Source: Sclerotiophoma versabilis
Lineage: Eukaryota; Ascomycota; Dothideomycetes; Pleosporales; Didymellaceae
Direction of reading: 5' to 3'
Length of the DNA stretch: 64,000 nt
Assembly: GCA_012274445.1 (NCBI GenBank)
Contig: JAAROD010000044.1
Location: 1,054,001-1,118,000 of the forward strand
Under the pieces are notes generated by a model. That model was given only the letters and a program-made list of their open reading frames with translations, ran no database searches and was not told the origin of the DNA. The translations under genes were made by a program, and so were the position numbers. Positions 51,401 through 62,125 of the stretch are shown in pieces. Positions within the stretch are counted from its first letter, which is position 1; each line of letters starts with the position of its first letter.

Positions 51401-51477
51401 GTAGCGAACTAGCTGTTAAGCTCATCGATGAACCGTTTATTAGTGCGACGGATGACAAAGAGGAATGGGCGTTGTAA
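48455..51477 (+). CDS. VPS18: Vacuolar sorting protein Vps18/Pep3 (HOPS/CORVET subunit, RING)
   Basis: This is a core subunit of the class C tethering complexes HOPS and CORVET, acting in endosome-vacuole fusion. Three exons, 48,455-48,671, 48,732-51,339 and 51,393-51,477, are joined over 60- and 53-bp introns with matching phases, giving 969 residues. The N-terminal half is the Pep3/Vps18 beta-propeller ('FSISSDFVAAAVANNVLVLAL' onward). An alpha-solenoid with clathrin-repeat character follows. The C-terminal RING-H2 starts at about 868 with CYVCGLPL, then FPCQHAFHSDC, and its last pair CVLC (942-945) is created by the third exon. Without the final intron the protein would end in SSW and the RING would lack its closing cysteines. 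This supports the extra exon, which also adds the typical 'DEPFI' tail. Confidence 0.93.
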
Positions 51478-52533
51478 CATGCAAGAAAATGAGCATAAAT
51501 GATCATGTTGCGAGGTTCCGTTTGTCCAGGTCGCCTTGAAGCATGATACAGATGTGTACATACAAGTCTTCTGTATTCGACGCCTCTCCACATGTCACTA
51601 CAACTCCGTACTCTGATATTGACCGAAAGATCACTGCTGCACCATACTGCTCACTCCTATAATCTGTTGACTACCAAAATTTGACGAACACTGCCCGATT
51701 CTTGAAAACCTCGACAACGCATGATGTCTGCTTCTTGCCTGCCCATCGAACAACCCATTGGAAATATTTTAAACCGCCAAATCCAAAGGCTCTGCCCCAA
51801 CATTCTGAAAGCTTGGTCAAGACATTAGACACGACTATACAGGCGCGCTTACCAAACATGCATCTACGTTCGTATATGAGACTGTGATTTTTTTTGCCAA
51901 GCTCTTATATATCCAACCAGAAAACCTAGCGGTGCGTGAGCTAGAAGCCTCATGAGGTGCATTGGCTGCGACTTCGACTGATAGACTGAAAAGGATCGAA
52001 GGTTTGCGGACAGTCTGGGATTCAAGGGATGGACATTTCCAGGGTAGAACCCGAAGAAACCTGCGTCTTCACCGTCTGGATCTCTCTCAGGCCCTCAGGC
52101 CCCACAGATTTCACCGAAAAAGGGAGTCTAGTTTACAACTCTCCCCAAGAAAGAGTCAAGCACAAAGAACATGAAGACCAAGGGGAAACACATGATGTAT
52201 TACCAGTAGTGGTGGAACATAGTGTACAATGGTACCTGAGACGGGAATACGACGGCGCCGCTGTGGGTTAGAATTAAAAAAGAAACGAAAATTTTATGAA
52301 TTGCTTTGCACTCGAACATTTGGACGTTGTTGTGGTGATGATTCCACCGAGAGCCGTTAGTACATAGTAGTCAAAGTGACTCATTCTGAACTACTCAAAG
52401 GACTTTCCTAATCCGGTAATTCGAGTGCGTCAAAATCCACTAATATCCACGTGCACCAACAGTACAAGTACCTCGAACACAAGCAGCTTGAAAACGTAGT
52501 CTCAAACTCATTTAAATTGAGCCTCAAAACACA
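51478..52533. other. Intergenic region, no supported gene
   Basis: 1,056 bases contain several short frames. One + frame at 52,029-52,271 (80 codons) reads without low complexity but has no domain, no splice context and no partner. The stretch should include the VPS18 3' UTR and the promoter of the dehydrogenase gene. Confidence 0.4.
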
Positions 52534-53517
52534 ATGCCCAAACAAAGAAAAGACGTTACTTTGGCCAACGGCTTCACAGCAACAACCCATAGTCATGCTG
52601 CGCCAGCACTTGACCCATCAAGCAACAAACTTCCAGATCAGCTCAGTGTTCTCATCATTGGGGCATCGCGCGGTATAGGAGCTGGTATCGCATACGCATA
52701 CGCCCAAGCCGGAGTAGCACACCTTATGCTAGCTGCACGTGCATCCTCGTCCAAAGAGCTGTCTACAGTCGCGCAGAAAGCCAAAGAACTCAACCCCTCG
52801 GTCCTGATAACATGTTTTTTTGTCGATATTACTTCTTCCGAAAGTGTCGGGAGGCTCGCACAAGATGTGAAAGACAACGTTGGTAGACTCGACATATTGA
52901 TTCTGAACTCCGGCTACTCCGGCCCCGTAGTTCTCAAGATTACCGAAGGCGATCCGCACGACTTCAAGGATGTATTCGAAGTCAACATTCAAGGGACTTA
53001 TCTCGTTGCCCATCACTTCATTCAGCTGTTGAGAGAAAGCTGTGGAGCGAAAACTTTCATTGCAGTAAATTCCTTCGCTGCATTGATTACGAGTGGGCAT
53101 ATCGCAAACACAGCATACTGCGTTTCGAAGCTTGCACAGGCAAGGATGATTGAGTATATTGCTGAGCAGTATGGCAAAGAGGGTGTGATGGCGGTTGCGG
53201 TGCATCCGGGAGCTGTGCTGACGGAGATGGCGCAGGAGACGGCGCCGCAGAGTATGATGCCTTGTATGTGTACAAATCCTGGCCTCCAATTGTTCTTTTT
53301 AACAACAGTAGATCTCACCGACGATGCTGGTTTGTGTGGAGCGTTCTGCGTGTGGCTCAGCCGCGAGAAAAAGATGTGGTTAAACGGTAGGCTCATCAGT
53401 GCTACGTGGGACGTCAATGAATTATTGGTAAAGAGAGGCGAGATCGAAGACAAGGACCTCTTGAAAATTGGATTTAGAGTGGGTAATGCTTCAGCTGCTT
53501 CTCCGAGCCAGCCATAA
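52534..53517 (+). CDS. Short-chain dehydrogenase/reductase (SDR)
   Basis: This is a Rossmann-fold NAD(P)-dependent oxidoreductase. It shows the cofactor motif GASRGIG (43-49), 'NSG' at 125-127 where classical SDRs have NAG, and the catalytic Ser180-Tyr195-Lys199 (YCVSK). The frame is open across 53,264-53,311, but that segment has perfect intron signals (GTATGT, TTTTTAACAAC, AACAGTAG) and is a multiple of three. Removing it gives 311 residues and joins 'QSMMP' to 'LTDDAGLCGAFCVWL' as in related fungal SDRs. Retaining it inserts a hydrophobic 16-residue stretch, for 327 residues. The substrate is unknown. The sequence resembles SDRs found beside fungal secondary-metabolite or detoxification genes, but none lies here. 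It is convergent with the next gene, with 55 bases between stops. Confidence 0.85.
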   Translation: MPKQRKDVTLANGFTATTHSHAAPALDPSSNKLPDQLSVLIIGASRGIGAGIAYAYAQAGVAHLMLAARASSSKELSTVAQKAKELNPSVLITCFFVDITSSESVGRLAQDVKDNVGRLDILILNSGYSGPVVLKITEGDPHDFKDVFEVNIQGTYLVAHHFIQLLRESCGAKTFIAVNSFAALITSGHIANTAYCVSKLAQARMIEYIAEQYGKEGVMAVAVHPGAVLTEMAQETAPQSMMPCMCTNPGLQLFFLTTVDLTDDAGLCGAFCVWLSREKKMWLNGRLISATWDVNELLVKRGEIEDKDLLKIGFRVGNASAASPSQP

Positions 53518-53572
53518 GTCACAAAAGGGCGATTAATATCCTTTTCGGCCGGCTCCAATGCCATCAGCAAAA

Positions 53573-56198
53573 TCATGCGCCAAAATCCTGAAAAGGGAGA
53601 TCCTGCGCATCAGTCGCGGGTCCCACCATTACTTGGCCTACACTCGGTCGGAAAGTCGAGACTGTCGTCCACAGAACAACCCGACGGTTATTGATTCCGT
53701 GGAATTGACATGCATTCAGCATGTTAGTGACGAGGCAGACAAGGATATCAAATGGTTGCTTAATCCATTTTGATGCATATCGGAATCTTCTGACACGTCC
53801 AAGGCCATTCATGGCATCAGTGTAGTCTTCAGTACTGAGATGTGCTTGTAAGAGCCACTGCCATGTACAGTCAGCAAGTTTGTCTTAACAGTATGATTGA
53901 GAAGCGGTACCTGGAGCACAATGTAGCCCATACCCAAGCCCATGATCACACAATTGATTATTGTTCCAATGATCCAATACTCCTTTACGATGGCACTGTT
54001 GGCTACATTGATCTGCGTGAAGTCCAGGTACCCTCCCAATTCACCCCAAGTTGAGGTCATGCAAGCGCAATTGTTGAAGGCACCGATCGTTTGCGCAGTC
54101 AGAAGGTAGCATGCCCAAGTCAGGTTCGCAAACTCAAGTGGTGTGAAGAAGACGCGTTGAAGCCAGTTGCGTACTGTCAAACTTCGCAAAGAGGCGAATT
54201 GCGTGCAGATTGCAGTTTCTGTTCTTTCCATTCGCCGCATCCTATGCTTCAATGGTAATAAACGAAGCGGTAGCAAGGCGATCTGGAGCACACCAGCCTC
54301 GATAATTCGAAGGATGCGTGCAATCACTGTTCTTGACGAAGCTATGTCAAGATGCTTTGTGAAAATAGTATTTCTGCGAGGTCTGACATGGCGAACATAT
54401 TCCTCAAGTTGAGCTCGGAACTGGTCCTGCTTCCGTAATGGCGAGGTAAACCACCACACTACTACCTCAGCAATCAGTAGCACGATGGCAACGACGAAAA
54501 AGATTAGATAGCCACCTGTGCAGCACCCAAGGCCCACAGTAGGCGTGTTGAACGAGAGGACAAATGCACCAACGCTGGTGCCACCGACGAGCAGTATAGC
54601 AGCAAGTACAGTCCAGAGTTGGCGACCATCACTACGGTATGGTCAGATATATGTTTCTGTAGAAGCTTGTTGTACGCACAACCAGGTATAGCCTTGATCA
54701 ATCTGGCCCAGCACCAAGGCGGCCCTTGCCTCCCTCGGGTCGCTAAGCCAGTTCCTTCCATGTTCAGCAATGTACGCATTCTCGATATCGACTAAAATCG
54801 CATACGCGGCACCATAATGGAACCTCGTCCTGCCTTGACCTGCGAAGCCATGGAAGTAGTCGCTCTTGATATACTGGGCTTGTTTAGCAATATTCTCGAC
54901 CCAATACGCCATATGCTGGGCTCGTGGTATGTCCGCATAAGATGATATGTACTCTCTTCTTATTTTATGATCGAGCAGAGCGTCGCATACAAGGTCGACT
55001 AGGTTGTTGAGCTTGCGCTGGATGTCATCAGATGCAACCGGGTTCCGATCGAGGATAGAGCAAAGGATTAAGATGGGAAGCCATGAGACCAAGAGTCCCA
55101 TTGCAAGATTGTGTGCTTGAAGGTTGCTGCCCAGGTCGCCGAAAGCTGTAAGATGTTCAGCGCGGGAAACTGCAGATATTATGAAAGTACTGACCTGCTT
55201 CGATAGATATTCCCAAAGCAAGTATGAACCACAGCGTCGAAAGAAAAATAGGCACAACACCTTTGCGTCTATTGCTTCTTAGGTCATAAGCTAACTTTAG
55301 TCGCTTCTGGCTGAGCGTCTTATGCGTCCCTAGAAGCTTGAGCTCTTTGCTGAATAACGTGATTCGCAGAAGACCTTCTGCTTCGCGGGTCATGGAGATG
55401 ATCGGCTTCATTTTGTACTGATTTAGGTTCATTAGAATGTAGAACGAGTCTCGCATGCTTGCGAACTCGCTGCATTGGTCTGAAGCATCGTTGTAGGGCA
55501 CCGCCATGTCCACTGTTCTACACATCAGTGCGCGTCCTATCAGCCTCCTCCGGTCATCAGCTTTCACGTACCGAACAGTGCGCACTTGCCACTAATCCCA
55601 ATGTCCCATAGTATCGCCGCTAAACTGCTTATCGGGCTGCCAATCCACCTATTGCACGCCTTCACTGTTCTCCAGAAGGCGTTGCTTTCAAACGGAGCCT
55701 GCAGTAATATGCCTAGAATTGGTAGTATCCATGTTGTCAAGGTTGCAGAAATGACCACCCAGGTATAGTACTGATTGCCTCGACCGCATAAAGATATACA
55801 TCCGTCATACGTGATCTGTGTGCTCTGGTTTGCGGTAATTCGGCGGACATGGCCACTGTAGTTATATCGAGCGATTAGAGTAGGGTCGGACATGTAGCGG
55901 ACACCGCAGGCTGTGAAGTTGGGTCCCATGTCGGTACACTGAAGGTAACAATCAGTGGGACGTTTTGGTAGAGTCCAGCAGCTGGGATGCTAGGAGCGCT
56001 TGATATAGACAGTATCAAGATAAGAGCAAAGAATACAGACGGTCACTTTCCGATAAGAGAGCTGATGCGTGGTGCGATAGAACGGAGTTGCAGTAGCTTG
56101 TGGTGCGTACATTGCGACCGTCCTATTGGACCGCCGGATACCTGCACATCTGCATCTGATGTTGTGCAGTTCGGGAAGTTCAGATCCACCATGATCAT
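53573..56198 (-). CDS. Polytopic membrane protein, six exons, function unknown
   Basis: I assembled exons 56,198-56,142, 55,938-55,572, 55,512-55,195, 55,145-54,680, 54,631-53,911 and 53,857-53,573. All phases agree, and introns 2-5 are 48-59 bp, giving about 737 residues. The ectodomain is Cys-containing and N-glycosylation-rich (NFPNCTT, NFTACG, NQST). About eight membrane helices follow, including 'WVVISATLTTWILPILGILL', 'PIFLSTLWFILALGISI', 'LAMGLLVSWLPILILC', 'LWTVLAAILLVGGTSVGAFVL', 'GGYLIFFVVAIVLLIAEVVVWWF' and 'YWIIGTIINCVIMGLGMGYIV'. A landmark 'GYTWFDGRQLW' is created by splicing. It resembles an uncharacterised family I recall from Dothideomycetes. The 203-bp first intron is unusually long, so the N-terminal exon and its acceptor are uncertain. 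An alternative acceptor would start exon 2 earlier, with several extra cysteines. Confidence 0.7.
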
Positions 56199-56916
56199 CT
56201 TGTACAATGTACGTGTTCGGCAAATGCTGTGCTATCGTCCTTATCCGATGCAGTGCGTCCTGGAGGCGTCCACGAGTGCATAATCACCAATACAACCTGC
56301 CCTTTTTCACTTTCACAGCTTCAAGGTCATCGTTCTCACTCAAATTCTTGGGCGCCACACATTCAGCTTCGTTATCCTGACTTATACCAGCAGATTGGCC
56401 CTTCATATCCCCGAGAAGCCGACTGGCGCTGCGCCGCCTTTTGGAATGTTCGTATATAGGTTCGAGCGATCGAGCGATGGTATGATAGAGTAGATCCGGA
56501 GAGACAGTTATGAAAGTCGTAGCTATGTCGAAAGGTGCCAAGAGTAGCAATGTAGTTGTTGTCAGGACTAAAGTGATCATCTATCCAATGTTCGCCCTGT
56601 GATCTGGAAAATGGCGGGACGATATAGTTTCGGTAGCCTTGATGTTACGTTCCGGAGAAACCAAGGATCCATGTGACAGGTACTCTCCTGTTGGTCAAAC
56701 AATCCTGCTCTGGTCACCTGCGTCCCCAAGCTTCATCTTGCCAATATGTATCCAACAAAATGGTAAGGCGATCTGAGGTTATTCCCTTCAATGCTATGAG
56801 GCTTCGCCTGTAGTCTCTTCATTATTGGATAAGGGATGGTACTTCTAGTAATGAAGTCGTCGAAAGGATTAATAAGACTGGTTCTTCACCCTAAACTCAT
56901 TACTGTTAGAAGAAGT
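56199..56916. other. Gene-poor stretch with a 98-codon hydrophobic frame
   Basis: A minus-strand frame at 56,580-56,284 encodes a hydrophobic helix (VLTTTTLLLLAPFDIATTF) followed by a basic RRRSASR segment and a polar tail ending KKGRLYW. Its ATG directly follows an in-frame TAG that could equally be a splice acceptor (GGATAG). It may be the last exon of the decayed gene to its right, or a 5' exon of the six-exon membrane gene. I could not connect it with certainty. Confidence 0.3.
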
Positions 56917-57660
56917 CTAGAAACGGGCTGTTCTTTTGTTTTCTCGAACAATCCAAGTTATACCATTTCTTGTAAACCACTCGCTGTTAGGCACCCTTGT
57001 TGCGTTACGGATTTCAGTAACTGCGCAGTTGCCTTCTGGACTAGCCACTTGTGCATCGACAGTAGCGTTATTGAAATGGACGAGTGCATCTGGAAGACCA
57101 GTCTGATGTCATGTCGGAAGATGAGTTGACTGGGTATGCTCATTCAGTGTACTTGGTAGGGTTTGATTCAGTACTCACCGAATTCCAGGTTGCTGTTCGA
57201 AGGAAAAACGGCAAGTCTTCTGGAGTGGATTATGTACTGCTGCTTCATACCCAAGCATGCAAGAGTGTGTTGCGAGCATAGGTGATCGGGTCGATCCGAT
57301 CCTTAGCCGGATTCTGCAGGATGAAGGTGCGGATCTATAGTAAAGTCCAGGAACTGCAGATACTCTACAGCATGTATTGTTGCACCGTCGTAGGCATCTT
57401 CGCATGTGAGAAATACATAGCTGCGTTTGACCTGAAAAGTGGCTTTTCTATCAGTTTGTAGTCCCTGGATATAATGCCGGTCTTGGAGGAGTGTGTTTTA
57501 TCCGCATTTACAATCACAGGCATCCGGTAACTTTTATCAGTACTTATCTTAGCAATGTTCTCCACCACTTCAAGTCACGACATCTTTGATGACTCCACAA
57601 GTCAACAGGGTTGTTCTTGACCTCTTCTGAGGCAGCAAGGCTGGCACCTAGGACAGTTGG
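56917..57660 (-). pseudogene. Decayed coding sequence, unknown membrane/secreted-type gene
   Basis: Minus-strand reading gives clearly protein-like blocks without an intact gene. 57,102-56,917 encodes 61 residues with three N-glycosylation sites (beginning TGLPDALVHFNN, ending in TAG). A canonical GTGAGT..ATCAG 76-bp intron (57,178-57,103) joins it in phase to an upstream block ending EDLPFFLRTATWNS. That upstream frame, followed back to about 57,334, is broken by TAA and TGA, each one C-to-T step from CAA and CGA, and by TAG before that. Further up (57,370-57,640) protein-like stretches switch between frames ('RMPVIVNADKTHSSKTG', 'RSYVFLTCEDAYDG', 'PTVLGASLAASEEV'). I cannot name the family. 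More than one relic may be present. Confidence 0.4.
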
Positions 57661-58972
57661 TACAATCGGAACCTAAATATAGGCCACATTAAGAACTGTA
57701 TGGTTCGCAATTTCCTAGTAGGAACAAGTTCCTGTTTCTGATGTCGTTGAACTTGTTTCATGAAGTAGGCGAAGACAGTTCTGCCTACACAACGGCCAGG
57801 AAATTCAGCTCAGTAGAAGTGCGATCAATATTGCATCGGCACATCCCAGAGTAATGGCCGTTCTAATTGCAGAGACAAGGCTCTGGCTGCATAACAGCTT
57901 CTTAAGCGTTTGTTCTCTAATCAATTTCTGGTTCCTGAAAGGATAACAAAAACGTAGCGGTACTGTTGGTCCACTCTCCGCCAGACGGATGACGATGCTT
58001 CTTAAACGACGATTACTAACTGCAGTACAAGCAGGTGGATAGATGGTAGGGCCAAGGTTTATAGCACGCTTGCATGTTGCACCGGTATCTTACAACTTTT
58101 GGCCGTGCGGTCGCCATGTGGATATTGCTAGGACTGCACAGTGTTGGTGCATTGGGCTTCGAGTATTCACAGGAGTTGATATACGTACCTGTGAAAGCGA
58201 TCGGTAGCAGAATGAAGAGCACATCTTCAACTTGATTTTATGGGGATCTCGAGGCCATCCGGCAATTGGTAATCCTTGGCATCTACAGGGCGCCTGCTCG
58301 ATTAGTGACTGAGATGTCTTGAGCACTCGATGGTACACTCCCTGGCTCTTGTTTGCGCTACTGAGGTCGTGATCACTGGTGTCTAGGTTCGCACGGCTAG
58401 TGTCGATAGTATCTTTGTAAGGCCAATTTTCGCCTCGAAGCTCGCCATCGCCATGCAAGACATAAACCGCCGCGGTATTAAACTCGATCGATGCGTCGTT
58501 CGGGCGGCTACCTGAGGACAAGACTTCAAGGAGAGGGAGCACGGCTTTGCATACTGAAGCTAGCAAGTAGCTATACTAAACGCCTCGCACGAGACCGACA
58601 CCTCTCCCAGATCTGTCAAGAGTATGCGCCAGAGTTGCGCCACCCTCGTAGCAGATGCCTAGAGGTTGAGGGCGGAAGAAGTTCGACAACCTCGCAGAGC
58701 GGAAACAGCACCACTCCACAGGAAGGGCTAGAGCTTGGCTATACACTACAACTAGGCTGGTCGGACAGATCTGTGGAACACGTTATATTTGAGAAGCTCA
58801 ATAGACATCGATTACTTTCGATTTGTCGCGTAAACATGCCATGTTTGGCACGGTCACGTGAAATCTTCGGACCCCTGCAAGCTCATCCGCGCTAAGAATG
58901 TTGACCTGAGCGCAACTGCATCACCAACCTCACTTTCCTCACAACGCGCTCACATACACAGCACAACACACC
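57661..58972. other. Gene-poor stretch with fragmentary frames
   Basis: Minus-strand short protein-like pieces continue to about 58,000 (for example 'IREQTLKKLLCSQSLVSAIRTAITLGCADA', 'VFAYFMKQVQRHQKQELVPTR') in different frames. A 158-codon minus frame occupies 58,566-58,090 and has no domain I recognise. Its last third overlaps a possible GTACGT donor near 58,187, so it may be an exon of a broken gene. The last 300 bases should hold the CWC2 promoter. Confidence 0.35.
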
Positions 58973-60205
58973 ATGGCCGAAGTACAATCGCCGCCCGCGC
59001 AAACAGCGCCGGCGCCCACAAACCCCGAAACGTCCCTTGAACCCTCCACATCGACCGAACTCGCGCCCATGACGACCGAACAGACAATAATCACTACCAA
59101 CGCCGAAGGCAAGAAAGTCAAAAAGATAATCCGTCGCAAGCGGCGCCCAGCGCGCCCACAAGTTGACCCGGCAACATTCAAGACCGACGCGCCACCTCCA
59201 ACAGGCACAATCTTCAACATCTGGTACAACAAATGGTCCGGCGGCGACAGGGAAGACAAATACCTGTCGAAGACGCACGCGCAAGGGCGTTGCAACATCG
59301 CCAAAGACAGCGGGTACACGAAAGCCGACAAGACGCCGGGCGCATACTTCTGTCTATTTTTTGCGCGGGGGATATGCCCCAAGGGCGTGGACTGCGAGTA
59401 CCTGCATCGGCTGCCGACGGTCACGGATATTTTCCCAAGCAATATCGATTGTTTCGGGCGCGACAAGCACAGCGACTATAGAGATGACATGGGTGGTGTG
59501 GGCTCGTTCCAGCGCCAGAATCGCACGCTGTACGTCGGGCGGATCCACGTCACCGACGACATTGAAGAGATCGTCGCGCGGCACTTCCAGGAATGGGGTC
59601 AGGTGGAGCGCACACGTGTTCTAACTGCGCGAGGCGTCGCTTTTGTGACGTACATGAATGAGGCGAACAGTCAGTTTGCGAAGGAAGCCATGGCGCACCA
59701 AAGTCTGGATCATGATGAGATTCTGAACGTACGCTGGGCGACTGTCGATCCGAACCCCGCGGCTGCAAAACGCGAAGCACACCGAATCGAGGAACAGGCT
59801 GCAGAAGCAATCCGCAAGGCTCTACCCGCTGCATACGTCGCCGAGATTGAAGGCCGAGATCCGGAGCAGAAGAAGCGGCGAAAAGTGGAGGGCAGTTTTG
59901 GATTGCAGGGGTATGAAGCACCAGATGACATCTGGTACGCGAAGGAGAAAGGGGAGTGGGAGCAAGCGAAGCAAGTGGAGTCGGGAGGCATGGAAGAAAG
60001 GAAGATGATCGAGGCTGGGGGAGAGGACGAGGAGGGATATGGTGCGCTTATGCCGCAGCAGAATGCACAGGCTGGAGGAAACGGGATATTGTCTGGTTCC
60101 ACGCTTGCAGCGCTGAAGGGATACACAGCGACTGCATCCAACAAGCGACCAGCACCATCAGGTCCTCTATTAGCTGGGTATGGTAGTGACGATGATAGCG
60201 ATTAG
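58973..60205 (+). CDS. CWC2: Pre-mRNA-splicing factor Cwc2 (RBM22-like)
   Basis: This is the Prp19-complex-associated protein that contacts U6 snRNA at the spliceosome's catalytic centre. It is a single exon of 410 residues. A basic linker (KKVKKIIRRKRRPARP, about 47-62) precedes the Torus region with 'FNIWYNKWSGGD'. The CCCH finger has Cys127, Cys135, Cys141 and His145 (CX7CX5CX3H). An RRM spans about 184-256 (RTLYVGRI as RNP2, RGVAFVTYM as RNP1). The C-terminal part is charged and ends in a GYGSDDDSD tail. Length and layout match fungal Cwc2. The ATG at 58,973 is well placed in a CACCATGG context. Confidence 0.95.
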   Translation: MAEVQSPPAQTAPAPTNPETSLEPSTSTELAPMTTEQTIITTNAEGKKVKKIIRRKRRPARPQVDPATFKTDAPPPTGTIFNIWYNKWSGGDREDKYLSKTHAQGRCNIAKDSGYTKADKTPGAYFCLFFARGICPKGVDCEYLHRLPTVTDIFPSNIDCFGRDKHSDYRDDMGGVGSFQRQNRTLYVGRIHVTDDIEEIVARHFQEWGQVERTRVLTARGVAFVTYMNEANSQFAKEAMAHQSLDHDEILNVRWATVDPNPAAAKREAHRIEEQAAEAIRKALPAAYVAEIEGRDPEQKKRRKVEGSFGLQGYEAPDDIWYAKEKGEWEQAKQVESGGMEERKMIEAGGEDEEGYGALMPQQNAQAGGNGILSGSTLAALKGYTATASNKRPAPSGPLLAGYGSDDDSD

Positions 60206-60501
60206 ATTCCAACGGGGGAGCTGTAGTATAGTAGTGCGGGAGAACATGCATAATCAGGCGTCATAAAAATTGATACCCTTTTCCGAGCTGAGAACTACAT
60301 TGCTGCATGTAGGAAAAGTAATGATTGTACGTATGTCCTAAAAAGTCAATACCCAATATAACACGAAGTACCTAGAGAGCGCCCTTCTGTGAGCGATGGC
60401 CGTTAGTTTCGGAAAGTTATCACAACGCTATAGCCTTCCAAATTTGGCTTTCACCCGATCTCTCTTGGGTGCCCAGATAACTCGATAACCATCACGTCCA
60501 T
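60206..60501. other. Convergent intergenic gap
   Basis: 296 bases lie between CWC2 (+) and the next minus-strand gene. No feature beyond expected 3' UTRs is visible. Confidence 0.4.
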
Positions 60502-61972
60502 TCAAACCCTCGCAACACTCACATCCCTCTCCTTATGCTTAAAAAATTCCGTCCACTCATCGACTGGCTTGGTGAAATTCGCATCATTACAGTTGCACCA
60601 TCTCTCCTGTCTAGACACGCGTGCTGGGATCTCCTCAAAAGAATCGTCTTCTCCACCATGCTCGTACCCCTCAACCTCAGCATGCCGATCCACAACACAT
60701 TCTTCCTCTTTAAACAACCTCTTCGCCGCCGCGCTCTCGCCCTCATGCGCGCCACCACAACCGAGTGCGCAGACACGGCGTCCACAAGGGACCCAAAAGC
60801 GATACTCCGCAACCTGAGGCTCGCTCAGAGCAGGGACAGCTAAGAGTCCGGAGTCGACTGCACGGTTGGATGTGTATGAAAGCATAGTGCCGGTAGGAGA
60901 TATAGGCGACCCAGTTTCAAACTCTGTGCCGTTCGCAATCTGGATGGATGGGAGCAATGGTAGTGTGGCTTTTTCGTGGATTGAACATGGAGGAAGGGAC
61001 CGCACGGAATTTGAGCAAAAGGTCGAAGAGAGACTGTTGTTACTGAGAACACTGCCACGACGCATGTTGCGAGCGCTGGGTAAGAAATGGAGTTCAAGAC
61101 CAGCAACGGCAGGCACACTGTGCATGTCACGAAGAGCCTGCTTAGCAGCCATATGTCGCAGCATACCTGCGCGAGGCGAACAAGCTCGCTGCGGGCTCAT
61201 GGGGTTTGTATGACTGGGAGACGATGTCGATGAAGCATGTGAGGTTGGTCGAACGCGGCGTCTGCTGCTGCTCCGCGCGAGGACGCTATCAATATTGTCC
61301 ATTTGCTCAGCAAAATTTTCGTAGCTGTGGGACAAGCAACGCGTCGATGGACCACACATGTTGGAGCCATCGATGCTCATGGGGCTGACTGAGTGGACTG
61401 TAGGGCTGACGTGGGGCGAAGCAGCCCTACTTCCAGGGTCTGATGTTGGTGTCGGATACAATTCTTTTGCGCTCAAGGTTGGGGACAGTAGGATTGGGAA
61501 GCCAGGATACCTTCGGCTGACATCCGTCAAAAGGGTTAAGGTGGACCGCAGCGCTTCCGATCGAGGTTCCGCGGCGCCCAAGCCCCCCATATTGAACACG
61601 GGTTGATTGTTTCCGTAGTGAGAAGCGGTGAGCAGACCGCTAACGGAACCGTCAAACGCCGCTATTGCAGGATGTTGGCTGTTGACATTGCTCTGTGGGT
61701 CTGCTGGCGTGACAGGCTGATGACCGAATGAGCTGTTGGTGAAATAGCTAGTCGGGCTGCCACTGTCAATGGATTCGAGTGACGCTCCTACACCAGTGAT
61801 ACGCCGTAAGGCCTGGCCAGTAAGCGCGTTAACCGGCTCCGCTCGAGCGAAGCGAGCTTCGTTAACGATCCAGAGACCGCCATACTGTTGCCATGGAAAG
61901 TTGTGGAGAAAATGGTCCTCTGGGTAGACATCGTAACCAAGTGTGCGAGCACGAAAGAAGGCGTATACGTAA
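60502..61972 (-). CDS. Ser/Pro-rich protein of unknown function (5' end not resolved)
   Basis: The frame runs open without a stop from 61,972 to 60,502, about 489 residues, although its first in-frame ATG is only at 61,599. The upstream 120 residues are protein-like ('YVYAFFRARTLGYDVYPEDHF', 'NFPWQQYGGLWIVNEARFARAEPVN', 'LTGQALRRITGVG') and should be coding. An acceptor CTGATTGCAG at 61,973 fits. A phase-matched donor GTGCCT near 62,035 would connect to an ATG at 62,129. The middle is low-complexity Ser/Pro/Thr. The C-terminus has 'VAEYRFWVPCGRRVCALGCGG' and 'RQERWCNC', a cysteine pattern that could bind metal. No domain is recognised. Confidence 0.6.
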
Positions 61973-62125
61973 CTGCAATCAGGAAATTGACGAAGTACCT
62001 AACACAGACAAGTTTAGCGAAGATGATTGCAAGGCACAGCTGATGCTGCTGGTATGTGAGATTTATGATGTGCACTCGTTTGGGTGAAAAGGTAGAGCGA
62101 ATTGAGTATGGAAGTTGGAAGTGGC

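Noticed and set aside
52029..52271. 80-codon + frame between VPS18 and the SDR gene
   Set aside because: It has no domain, no splice context and no independent support, so it is left as intergenic.
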